NCBI RefSeq assembly: GCF_003144095.1
Contig: NZ_NSKH01000018.1
Coordinates: 1 to 42,738, forward strand
Reading direction: 5' to 3'
Source: Streptomyces sp. ICBB 8177
GTDB lineage: Bacteria; Actinomycetota; Actinomycetes; Streptomycetales; Streptomycetaceae
DNA length: 42,738 bases
The notes below the pieces were generated by a model, which made no database searches, was not told the origin of the DNA, and saw only the letters and a program-made list of their open reading frames with translations. The translations under genes were made by a program, and so were the position numbers. This document shows positions 1 to 7,134 of the stretch, piece after piece; positions within the stretch are counted from its first letter, which is position 1, and each line of letters starts with the position of its first letter.

Positions 1-312
1 GCACGCTGTTGAGTTCTCAAGGAACGGAAGCTACCTTCAAGACCCTTTCACAGGCCCCTCCGGGCTTTCCCTTCGGTTTCTCCAGCTTATCAGATCTTCT
101 CGGACCCGATTCCCGCCGGCGGGATTCTGTCTTTCCGGCCTGGCGGCCGTTCCGACGAGTGAGACTTTAGCGGATCCTTGGCCGCTCGGTCTAATCGAGC
201 GAATTCGGCTCCTCATTTCGAATGCGCGCACGACAAAGCCTCGACGGCTGTCGTGTGTACTTCGGAATGGCTGCCCGCGGACCGACTCGGTCGGCGCTCA
301 CGCCGGGCAACT
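1..312 (-). promoter_or_regulatory. rRNA operon leader (16S gene lies left of the window)
   Basis: Read on the minus strand, the first 26 bases contain CTTGAGAACTCAACAGCGTG, the conserved element found shortly upstream of actinomycete 16S rRNA genes and involved in pre-rRNA processing or antitermination. The whole stretch to the promoter at 319-347 has no believable protein gene. Possible extra -10-like hexamers on the minus strand (TAAAGT near 165, TAAGCT near 87) suggest further rrn promoters, as streptomycete rrn operons usually have several, but their -35 partners are weak. The 16S gene itself is not in the window. Confidence 0.8.
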
Positions 313-318
313 CGGAGA

Positions 319-347
319 ACATTACGGATCGCCCCCGACCGTGTCAA
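319..347 (-). promoter_or_regulatory. rRNA operon promoter (-35 TTGACA, -10 TAATGT)
   Basis: On the minus strand TTGACA (347-342) is followed after exactly 17 bases by TAATGT (324-319). This is a near-consensus housekeeping sigma promoter pointing at the rRNA leader, with a predicted start near 312. The TGA stop codon of the marR gene (346-344) lies inside the -35 hexamer, so transcription of marR runs directly into the rrn promoter. Confidence 0.8.
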
Positions 348-874
348 GCCGCGTCCGGGTCCACCCTCACCAGCACCCGGGACAGCATGCCGCCCAGCGT
401 GGCCAGCTCCTCCTTGGACAGGTCCTGGAGGAGGTCCGCCTCGAAGCCAGCCGCCATGCGCATCGCGTCCAGCCACTTGCCGCGGCCCTCGTCGGTCAGC
501 TCGACGATGACGCGCACCCGGTTGCTCTCGTCGCGTTCACGGGTGACCAGGCCCTCGGCGACCATGCGGTCGATCCGGTGGGTCATCGCGGCGGGCGTGA
601 GGCCCAGCCGCTTGGCGAGTTCGCCGGGGCCGAGCCGGTAGGGCTTGCCGACCAGGACGAGCGCCTTGAGCACCTCCCACTCGGCGTTGCTTATGCCGAG
701 GTCGGCGACCTGGCGCCCGTACGCCACGTTCATGCGGCGGTTGAGCCGCTGGAGCGCGGAGACGACCTTCTCGATCTGGGGGTCCACCTCGGGGAACTCG
801 CGCTGGTAGATGGCGATCTGTTCGTCGAGGTCAAGCTCCGCGGGGGGTGGCGGCGGCTCGTCGGCTGCGGTCAT
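344..874 (-). CDS. MarR-family transcriptional regulator
   Basis: The 176-residue product has the MarR layout. An N-terminal dimerisation helix is followed by a winged helix-turn-helix at about residues 75-145, with PGELAKRLGLTPAAMTHRID as recognition segment and the basic wing DESNRVRVIVELTDEGR. A C-terminal helix closes the dimer. Family members usually repress an adjacent exporter and are released by small phenolic or antibiotic ligands. The gene is divergent from an MFS transporter at 1039, with a shared AT-rich operator-like region between them, which fits local autorepression. It is somewhat longer than a typical MarR (about 145 residues) because of an acidic N-terminal extension. Its stop codon is embedded in the rrn promoter. 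The ligand is unknown. Confidence 0.92.
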   Translation of the reverse strand: MTAADEPPPPPAELDLDEQIAIYQREFPEVDPQIEKVVSALQRLNRRMNVAYGRQVADLGISNAEWEVLKALVLVGKPYRLGPGELAKRLGLTPAAMTHRIDRMVAEGLVTRERDESNRVRVIVELTDEGRGKWLDAMRMAAGFEADLLQDLSKEELATLGGMLSRVLVRVDPDAA

Positions 875-927
875 GTGTCGAGTATCGCACGCAAGCCGTT
901 CGCGTCTAACTCTTCCAGTGTGTATAT

Positions 928-963
928 TTTAGTTTCGAAGTTTAGTTCTGAAGTCTTGAGACT
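928..963. promoter_or_regulatory. Putative MarR operator: 13-bp tandem repeat plus dyad
   Basis: TTTAGTTTCGAAG (928-940) is followed directly by TTTAGTTCTGAAG (941-953), identical at 11 of 13 positions. The first unit contains the palindrome TTCGAA. AGTCTTGAGACT (952-963) is a further dyad. The block is strikingly AT-rich in a GC-rich window and lies between the divergent marR and MFS genes, as expected for a MarR operator overlapping divergent promoters. Binding is inferred, not shown. Confidence 0.55.
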
Positions 964-1038
964 CCAACCACTGGCCGCCGTCCGGCGGTCCTCCCCTGTC
1001 CTGGGGGCCCTGGGGCTCGGACTCCCTGACCAAGTGAG

Positions 1039-2331
1039 GTGAGTGTGACCACGGCGATGGGCGCAGCGCTGCGCCGGATCCAGCTGGGCAACGTGCTGAG
1101 CGCGTTCGGCAACGGCTTCACGGTCCCGTTCCTGTTCGTCTACGTGGCGCAGGTACGGGATCTGGGTGCGAGTACCGCGGGCGTGGTGCTGTCGGCGTTC
1201 GCCGTCGCCGCGCTCGCCGTGCTGCCGTTCACCGGACGCTGCATCGACCGGCGCGGCCCGCTTCCCGTCGTGGTCGTCGCGTCCGTGGTAGCCGCGATCG
1301 GCTCGATCGGGTTCGGGCTGGCGGACACCGCTCCGCTGGCGATCGTCTTCTCCGCGGTGCTCGGCGCCGGGGTGGCGGTCATCCAGCCCGCGCTGGCCAC
1401 GCTGATCGTGTGGTGCTCGACCCCGGCCACCCGGTCGCGGGCGTTCGCCACCCAGTTCTTCATGCAGAACCTGGGCCTGGGCATCGGCGGTCTGATCGGC
1501 GGCCTGCTGGTGGACACCGCGCACCCGTCGTCGTTCACCCGGCTGTTCGCCATCGAGGCGGCGATGTTCCTGGTGCTGGCCGGGATCGTGGCGACCGTGC
1601 GGCTGCCGCGTACCGTGCGGATCGAGGACGCGCCGGAGGACGAGCGGGCCCCGGGCGGCTGGCGGGCGCTGCTGGCGCACCGGCAGATGGTGCAGTTGTG
1701 CGTGCTGGGCGCGGTCATGTTCTTCGCCTGCTACGGGCAGTTCGAGTCCGGACTCGCCGCCTTCGCCACCGAGGTCACCCACGTCGAGCCCGCCACCTTG
1801 GGCATCGCGCTCGCGGCGAACACCGCGGTGATCGTCGTCGCGCAGTTCCTCGTCCTCAAGCCGGTCGAGAAGCGCAGGCGAAGCAGGGTCATCGCCGCGG
1901 TGGGCCTGATCTGGACCGTCGCCTGGGTGGTGGCGGGCGTCTCCGGGCTGATCCACGGCCGCCAGGCGTGGGCGACCGGCGCGATCATCTCCACGTACGC
2001 GCTGTTCGGCCTCGGGGAGGCGCTGCTGTCGCCGACCGTCGCGCCGCTGGTCGCGGACCTGGCCCCGGAGCGCATGGTCGGGCAGTACAACTCGGCGTTC
2101 GCGCTGGTCAAGCAGCTCGCGCTGGCGATCGGCCCGGCGGCGGGCGGCGCGATGGCGGGCGCGGGACTGTACGGCCCGTACATCGTGATGCTCATCGGCT
2201 TCTCCGTCGGCATCACGCTGCTGGCGCTGCGGCTCGGGCGCGGGCTGAGCACCGCGCAGGACGACCCGGCGCGGGCGGCCGCCGCGCGGCGCGGGCACCC
2301 GGCGGCGCGGGAGCTGTCCACGGCGGCGTAG
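1039..2331 (+). CDS. MFS transporter, probable drug/metabolite exporter
   Basis: The 430-residue membrane protein has about 12 hydrophobic segments. Between segments 2 and 3 it carries the MFS signature loop GRCIDRRGP (motif A type, G-x3-D-R-x-G), and a central cytoplasmic loop lies around residues 195-215. Members use the proton gradient to export small molecules, in this subfamily usually antibiotics or dyes. The GTG start at 1039 follows GAGGTGA-like bases, and translation begins VSVTTAMGAALRRIQLGN, typical of MFS N-termini. It is divergent from the MarR gene, so it is the likely regulated target. It converges on the SpoIIE-type gene across a dyad at 2371-2428. Substrate unknown. Confidence 0.9.
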   Translation: MSVTTAMGAALRRIQLGNVLSAFGNGFTVPFLFVYVAQVRDLGASTAGVVLSAFAVAALAVLPFTGRCIDRRGPLPVVVVASVVAAIGSIGFGLADTAPLAIVFSAVLGAGVAVIQPALATLIVWCSTPATRSRAFATQFFMQNLGLGIGGLIGGLLVDTAHPSSFTRLFAIEAAMFLVLAGIVATVRLPRTVRIEDAPEDERAPGGWRALLAHRQMVQLCVLGAVMFFACYGQFESGLAAFATEVTHVEPATLGIALAANTAVIVVAQFLVLKPVEKRRRSRVIAAVGLIWTVAWVVAGVSGLIHGRQAWATGAIISTYALFGLGEALLSPTVAPLVADLAPERMVGQYNSAFALVKQLALAIGPAAGGAMAGAGLYGPYIVMLIGFSVGITLLALRLGRGLSTAQDDPARAAAARRGHPAARELSTAA

Positions 2332-2370
2332 CCCCTCGGGCACGACGGCTCGCCATGAGCATGAGCACGA

Positions 2371-2428
2371 GGGCGTACGGATCGCGGCGACGCGGTGCGT
2401 GCGCCCTCACGCGTATCCGTACGCGCCC
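2371..2428. terminator. Dyad between convergent genes (likely bidirectional terminator)
   Basis: GCGTACGGAT (2373-2382) is mirrored by ATCCGTACGC (2415-2424), and further GC pairing is possible inside the loop. The dyad lies between the stop codons of the MFS gene (2331) and the opposing SpoIIE-type gene (2433). No U-tract is present, which is common for actinomycete terminators. Confidence 0.5.
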
Positions 2429-2432
2429 ACGC

Positions 2433-4190
2433 TCACTTCTTCGGCAGGGCGAACTCGCACCAGACCGTCTTGCCGCCGCCGGGCGTCCTGCGTGATCCCC
2501 AGATGGAGGCGATCGTGGCGATGATCGAGATGCCGCGGCCCGCCTCGTCGCCGGGTTCGGCCCTGCGGCGCCTGGGCAGGCGGTCGTCGCCGTCGGTCAC
2601 CTCGACGATCAGGCGGCGGTCGGTGCGCCGCAGTCGCAGGCGCATCGGCGGGGTGCCGTGCTGGAGGGAGTTGGCGACCAGTTCGCTGACCGCCAGCACG
2701 CCGAGGTCGCGCAGTTCGACGGGGAAGCGCCAGGAGGCGAGCACGCCGGTGGCGAAGGCGCGGGCGCGGGGCGCCGCCTCGACGCCGCCGAGCAGGTCGA
2801 GCGAGGCGTCGCGGAACAGTTCGGCCTGGGCGCCGGTGCGCTTGGGGTGTTGCAGGACGAGGACGGCGACGTCGTCGTCGTGGTCGGAGGTGACGCCGAG
2901 CGCGCGCAGCAGCCGGTCGCAGATGACCTGCGGGGTGCCGGTGGCGCCGGCGAGCGCGCGTTCCAGCGCGGCGACGCCCTCGTCGATGTCCTCGGTGCGG
3001 CGTTCCACCAGGCCGTCGGTGTAGAGGACGGCGGTCGCGCCGGGCTCCAGCGGCAGAGTGCCCGAGGCGTGCGGGTAGCTTCCGGTGCCCAGCGGCGGCC
3101 CGGTCGGGCCCTCGGCGCGGCGCACGGTCCCGTCGGCGCCGCGCACGACGATGGGCAGGTGGCCCGCGGAGGCGTAGGTGAGCACGCCCTCGCCCGCGTC
3201 GTGGACGGCGTAGACGCAGGTGGCGATCTGGGTGGCGTCGATCTCGGCCGCCAGGCCGTCCAGCAGCTGGATGACCTCGTGCGGCGGCAGGTCGAGGCGG
3301 GCGTAGGCGCGCACCGCGGTGCGCAGCTGGCCCATGACGGCGGCGGCGCGCAGGCCCCGGCCCATCACGTCCCCGATGACCAGGGCGGTGCGGCCGGCGC
3401 CGAGGGTGATGACGTCGTACCAGTCGCCGCCGACCGCGGCCTCGGTGCCGCCGGGCTGGTAGGTGGCGGCGACCCGCAGGTCGTCGGGCTGTTCGAGTTC
3501 CTGCGGGAGCAGGCTGCGTTGCAGGGTGACGGCGGCCTCGCGCTGGAGGCGTTCGCTGGCCCGCAGGCGTTCGGCGGAGCGGACCTGGTCGGTGACGTCC
3601 GCGCCGAAGACGAGCACGCCGCCGACGGCGGAGTCGGCCAGCGGGGTGCAGGTGAAGGTGAAGTAGCCGTCGCGCGGCTCGCCCTCGCCGTCCTGGCGGG
3701 CCCAGGTGACCTTGCGGGCCTTGACGGTGCGCGGTTTGCCGCTGCGCAGCACCTGGTCCATCAGCGGCAGCAGGCCGAGTTCCGCCAGCTCCGGCAGCGT
3801 CTCGCGGGCCGGGGCGCCGGTGCGGCGCGGGCCGAACACCTCGGTGTACGCGTCGTTGACGTGCCCGGTGCGGTGGTCGGGGCCGTAGGTGACGGCGATC
3901 AGGGCCGGGACCTGGCCGAGCAGTTCGCGTACCGACAGCGCTTCCAGCGGGTGCCGCGCGGGGTCCGTCGCCGGGGGCACCGACGGCGACGTCCCGGGCG
4001 ACACCCCGGATGGTGTCGCGGGCGACGCCTTCGCCGTGTCGGGGGCGGACGGGTCCGGGTCGCCGGGGAGGCCGGCCCGGGCCGGGGGTACCGAGCCGCC
4101 GCCGGGACCCGCGGTCGTGGCGGAGCGCGGCTTGGCGGCGGCGCGTCGCTGTGTTCCGGGGAGCCGGGCGCTCCAGCGCGTCAGATTCAC
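2433..4190 (-). CDS. PAS / SpoIIE-type PP2C phosphatase / HATPase signalling protein
   Basis: The 585-residue soluble protein has three modules. A Pro/Ala-rich N-terminus precedes a PAS domain (about 85-205, ending VFGADVTDQVRSAERLR). A SpoIIE-like PP2C domain follows (about 225-440) with the metal motifs GGDWYDV, IGDVMGRG, YTDGLVERR and DHDDDVAVLV. A C-terminal GHKL ATPase resembles anti-sigma kinases (about 465-583), with N-box ELVANSLQHG and a later GRGISII loop. Such proteins act in partner-switching by dephosphorylating anti-anti-sigma factors, and the fused kinase domain may oppose this. Streptomycetes have dozens of paralogues. Three phased 24-bp boxes lie just upstream of the start. 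The signal read by the PAS domain is unknown. Confidence 0.92.
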   Translation of the reverse strand: MNLTRWSARLPGTQRRAAAKPRSATTAGPGGGSVPPARAGLPGDPDPSAPDTAKASPATPSGVSPGTSPSVPPATDPARHPLEALSVRELLGQVPALIAVTYGPDHRTGHVNDAYTEVFGPRRTGAPARETLPELAELGLLPLMDQVLRSGKPRTVKARKVTWARQDGEGEPRDGYFTFTCTPLADSAVGGVLVFGADVTDQVRSAERLRASERLQREAAVTLQRSLLPQELEQPDDLRVAATYQPGGTEAAVGGDWYDVITLGAGRTALVIGDVMGRGLRAAAVMGQLRTAVRAYARLDLPPHEVIQLLDGLAAEIDATQIATCVYAVHDAGEGVLTYASAGHLPIVVRGADGTVRRAEGPTGPPLGTGSYPHASGTLPLEPGATAVLYTDGLVERRTEDIDEGVAALERALAGATGTPQVICDRLLRALGVTSDHDDDVAVLVLQHPKRTGAQAELFRDASLDLLGGVEAAPRARAFATGVLASWRFPVELRDLGVLAVSELVANSLQHGTPPMRLRLRRTDRRLIVEVTDGDDRLPRRRRAEPGDEAGRGISIIATIASIWGSRRTPGGGKTVWCEFALPKK

Positions 4191-4209
4191 AGAATGGTTG
4201 CCTCGTGCA

Positions 4210-4281
4210 GTCGTACCGGGACGGCCGGTACGTGTCGTACCGGATGGCCCGGTGCCCGTCGTACGGGTGCGGGGCGGGCGG
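4210..4281. repeat. Three phased 24-bp units with GTCGTAC boxes
   Basis: GTCGTACCGG at 4210 and 4234 and GTCGTACGGG at 4258 are spaced exactly 24 bp apart. The first two full units match at about 18 of 24 positions. The array sits 20-90 bp upstream of the start codon of the PAS-SpoIIE gene, where a promoter or activator site is expected. No function is known; it may be a cooperative operator. Confidence 0.6.
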
Positions 4282-4449
4282 ATCGCCGCCCCGTGCCCGG
4301 CGGTCCGGTGGATCGTCGGTCGATCGATCGACTCTAAGCCGGTCGACCGGTCTTCGGATAAACCTTCAGTCAGGCGTGTTGTGCCACGCGCCCCGCGCTG
4401 GAGCGTAGTTGGCGCGGGCCGCGCCCACCGCCCGCCGCCCGCGCGGGCG

Positions 4450-5805
4450 TCACACGTCGGGGCGTCTGTCGGATCCGGCGGCGAGTTCGAATTCGGCGCG
4501 CGGGGTCTCCAGCGAGCCGAGGGCGACGACCTCGCGTTTGACCAGCGCGGCGAGCAGCCAGTCGGCGACCACTCGGGACTTGCGGTTGAGGGTCGGTACC
4601 TGGCTGAGGTGGAAGGCGCGGTGCATGAGCCAGGCAGGGTAGCCGGTGAGTCTGCGCCCGTACAGGGAGGCGACGCCCTTGTGCAGCCCGAGCGGGGCGA
4701 CGGAGCCGACGTGGGCGTGCCGGTACTCGGTGAGCGGCTCGCCTCGCAGCGTCGCGACGACGTTGTCGGCGAGCACGCGGGCCTGGCGCACGGCGTGCTG
4801 GGCGCTGGGCGCGCACAACGTGCCGGGCTCGGCGGCCGTCAGGTCGGGCACGGCGGCGGCGTCCCCGGCCGCCCAGGCGTGCGCGGTGCCCTCCAGGCGC
4901 AGGGTGGCCTCGCAGCGCAGCGCGCCGTCGCCGGTGCGCGGCAGGTCGCAGGCGGCGACCAGCGGGTGCGGTTTGACGCCCGCCGTCCACACCACGGTGC
5001 GGGTGGGCAGGCGGGAGCCGTCGCTGAGCCGGGCGATGCTGTGCTCGCAGGACTCCAGCCGGGTCGACAGCCGGACGTCGACGTTGCGGCGGCGCAGTTC
5101 GCGCAACGTGCGGTCGGCCACCTCGGCGCCGACCTCGGGCAGAATGCGGTCGGCCGCCTCGACCAGGACCCAGCGCAGGTCGGCGGCGGTGACGTTGTGG
5201 AAGTGGCGGGTGGCGTAGCGGGACATGTCCTCCAGCTCGCCGAGCGCGCCGACGCCCGCGAAGCCGCCGCCGACCACGACGAAGGTGAGCGCGGCGTCGC
5301 GGATCTCCACGTCGCGGGTGGAGGAGGCGATGTCGAGCTGGGTGAGCACGTGGTTGCGCAGGCCGATGGCCTCCTCGACGGTCTTGAACCCTATGCCGGT
5401 CTCGGCCAGCCCCGGGACCGGCAGCGTGCGGGAGACCGAGCCGCAGGCGATGACCAGTTCGTCGTACGGCAGCTCGATCTCGCCGGTGCCGCCCTCCTGC
5501 CGGCTGGCGGGGGTGGCGGCGATCGCGGTGCGGCGGGCGTGCTCGATCCGCAGGACGTCGCCGACGATCACCGTGCAGCCGGCCAGGACGCGGCGCAGCG
5601 GAACGACGACGTGGGCGGGCGCGATCGACCCGGCGGCCGTCTCCGCGAGAAAGGGCTGATAGGTCATGTACGGGTCGCAGGACACGACGGTGACCCGCGC
5701 GTCGTCGCCCAGCCGGCGGCGCAGGCGCAGGGCCGCGTTCATGCCGACGTAGCCGCCGCCGACCACGAGAATCCGAGCGGGCTCCTTCACCCTTCCATGA
5801 CGCAC
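4450..5805 (-). CDS. NAD(P)/FAD-dependent oxidoreductase, NDH-2-like
   Basis: This two-dinucleotide-fold flavoprotein is about 450 residues long. The N-terminal FAD motif is RILVVGGGYVGMNAALRL, the NAD(P) motif is FVVVGGGFAGVGALGEL near residue 185, and the distal FAD-binding segment is AWAAGDAAAVPD. The family (type II NADH:quinone oxidoreductases and relatives) passes electrons from NADH to quinone at the membrane without pumping protons. The frame stays open to 5904, but those 33 codons are rich in codons unusual here (AGA, CCA, ACA, GTT). GTG at 5805 or 5790 is therefore more likely; neither has a well-spaced ribosome site, so the start is uncertain. The next gene rightwards is a divergent TetR regulator. 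Quinone or substrate specificity cannot be told from sequence. Confidence 0.88.
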   Translation of the reverse strand: MRHGRVKEPARILVVGGGYVGMNAALRLRRRLGDDARVTVVSCDPYMTYQPFLAETAAGSIAPAHVVVPLRRVLAGCTVIVGDVLRIEHARRTAIAATPASRQEGGTGEIELPYDELVIACGSVSRTLPVPGLAETGIGFKTVEEAIGLRNHVLTQLDIASSTRDVEIRDAALTFVVVGGGFAGVGALGELEDMSRYATRHFHNVTAADLRWVLVEAADRILPEVGAEVADRTLRELRRRNVDVRLSTRLESCEHSIARLSDGSRLPTRTVVWTAGVKPHPLVAACDLPRTGDGALRCEATLRLEGTAHAWAAGDAAAVPDLTAAEPGTLCAPSAQHAVRQARVLADNVVATLRGEPLTEYRHAHVGSVAPLGLHKGVASLYGRRLTGYPAWLMHRAFHLSQVPTLNRKSRVVADWLLAALVKREVVALGSLETPRAEFELAAGSDRRPDV

Positions 5806-6025
5806 CGTCGGACGGAGGTTTGTCCACAGGGCCGCACCGGTCGCGGGCGGACGGCGTCGCGCGTACCCCGATCGGGGTGGTCTGGGTGGAACCACCCCCT
5901 TCATTCTTGACCGGGGCTCAACTATGTTCTTACCGCTATGCGTCGCCGGAGCGCACCCGAAGCGGTCCGGTCGTCATGTGGGGCGGGGAGTCTCCGGGGG
6001 GAGACGTCACATCCGGGGGATACAT

Positions 6026-6919
6026 ATGCACATGCACAACCCTCAGTGGGCGATGGCGATCGGTACGGCCGACGGCGGTGGGTCTGGGTCCAGACCCGCG
6101 CAGGGGCAGGTGCCAGGGCAGGCCCAGGTCCCGGGGCAGGGGAAGCCGGCCGGGCAGGCGCACGGCGCCGCGCTCGGGATGTCCGCGACGGGGCGGTCCG
6201 CGCCGCTGCGGGTGGACGCCCAGCGCAACCTGGAGCACGTGCTGCGCGCGGCCCGCGAGGTCTTCGGCGAGCTGGGCTACGGCGCGCCGATGGAGGACGT
6301 GGCCCGGCGCGCCCGGGTGGGCGTGGGCACCGTCTACCGGCGTTTCCCCAGCAAGGACGTGCTGGTGCGGCGGATCGCCGAGGAGGAGACGGCCCGGCTG
6401 ACCGAGCAGGCGCGCACGGCCCTCGGGCAGGAGGAGGAGCCGTGGGCGGCGCTCTCGCGCTTCCTGCGCACCTCGGTGGCGTCCGGCGCGGGGCGGCTGC
6501 TGCCGCCGCAGGTGCTGCGGGTGCGCCAGACCCAGGCCTCCGCCAACGCCGCGGGCGGCAGCGGCACTTACGGCGACGGTGTCGCGGCGGCCGAGGCGCG
6601 GGTGCCGCAGCAGCGGGAGTCGGCGCCCGAGGAGCAGCGCGGCGGTGAGCCGCGGGGCGGCGGGCAGCGTCCGGCGACGCCGCCGGGACCCGACGACGCG
6701 GGCGTGGCCGCGCTGCTGGGCGTGGTGGGCCAGTTGGTGGAACGGGCCCGTGCGGCCGGTGAGTTGCGGCAGGACGTCTCGGTCGCCGACGTGCTGCTGG
6801 TGATCGCCACGGCGGCGCCCGCGCTGCCGGACCCGGCCCAGCAGGCGGCGGCGTCGGCGCGGTTGCTGGAGATCCTGCTCGAAGGCCTGCGCTCGCGGCC
6901 CGCGTTCCGCTCGGCCTGA
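6026..6919 (+). CDS. TetR-family transcriptional regulator
   Basis: The 297-residue product starts at ATG 6026 behind GGGGGA (6015-6020). An unusually long Gly/Gln/Pro-rich N-terminal tail of about 55 residues includes repeats of GQ(V/A)PGQ type. The TetR helix-turn-helix follows (about 60-115), with RNLEHVLRAAREVFGELGYG, MEDVARRARVGVGTVYRRFP and SKDVLVRRI. The C-terminal ligand domain is interrupted by a low-complexity Ala/Glu/Arg insert (about 175-215). The gene lies 215 bp before the fused sigma factor gene and divergent from the NDH-2-like gene. An inverted repeat at 6994-7010, downstream of this gene, is a candidate binding site. Target and ligand are unknown. Confidence 0.9.
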   Translation: MHMHNPQWAMAIGTADGGGSGSRPAQGQVPGQAQVPGQGKPAGQAHGAALGMSATGRSAPLRVDAQRNLEHVLRAAREVFGELGYGAPMEDVARRARVGVGTVYRRFPSKDVLVRRIAEEETARLTEQARTALGQEEEPWAALSRFLRTSVASGAGRLLPPQVLRVRQTQASANAAGGSGTYGDGVAAAEARVPQQRESAPEEQRGGEPRGGGQRPATPPGPDDAGVAALLGVVGQLVERARAAGELRQDVSVADVLLVIATAAPALPDPAQQAAASARLLEILLEGLRSRPAFRSA

Positions 6920-6993
6920 GTCCGGCGTCGTGTGCGGCCTCCCGTGCGGCGTGCGGCGCCGTGAGCGGCGCGTTCCGTCCCGCGTGACGATCT

Positions 6994-7010
6994 CCCTTAC
7001 TACGTAAGGG
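6994..7010. promoter_or_regulatory. Inverted repeat, candidate operator upstream of the sigma gene
   Basis: CCCTTAC-TAC-GTAAGGG is a perfect 7-bp dyad with a 3-bp spacer. It lies in the gap between the TetR gene and the fused sigma factor gene, about 125 bp before the preferred sigma start. TTAC...GTAA half-sites are common for TetR repressors, so it may link the two genes. It lacks a U-tract and is too short to be a convincing terminator. Confidence 0.45.
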
Positions 7011-7134
7011 TGTTGGCGCGGACGTGAATCGCCCCGGACGGGTGGTTCCCGCGGCTGCGGAGGGCGGCGGGCGGGCCGGTTGTGCCACGCTTGGCCGGTG
7101 GCTGGCTGCATCGGTGTGTACGGGGGCTTCCGCG

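Noticed and set aside
871-2343. 490-codon minus-strand frame over the MFS gene
   Set aside because: Arg/Gly/Asp-rich text with no motif; the plus strand encodes a clear 12-span transporter.
5806-5904. N-terminal extension of the NDH-2-like protein
   Set aside because: The 33 extra codons use codons rare in this genome, do not resemble the family and have no ribosome site; they probably belong to the divergent promoter region.
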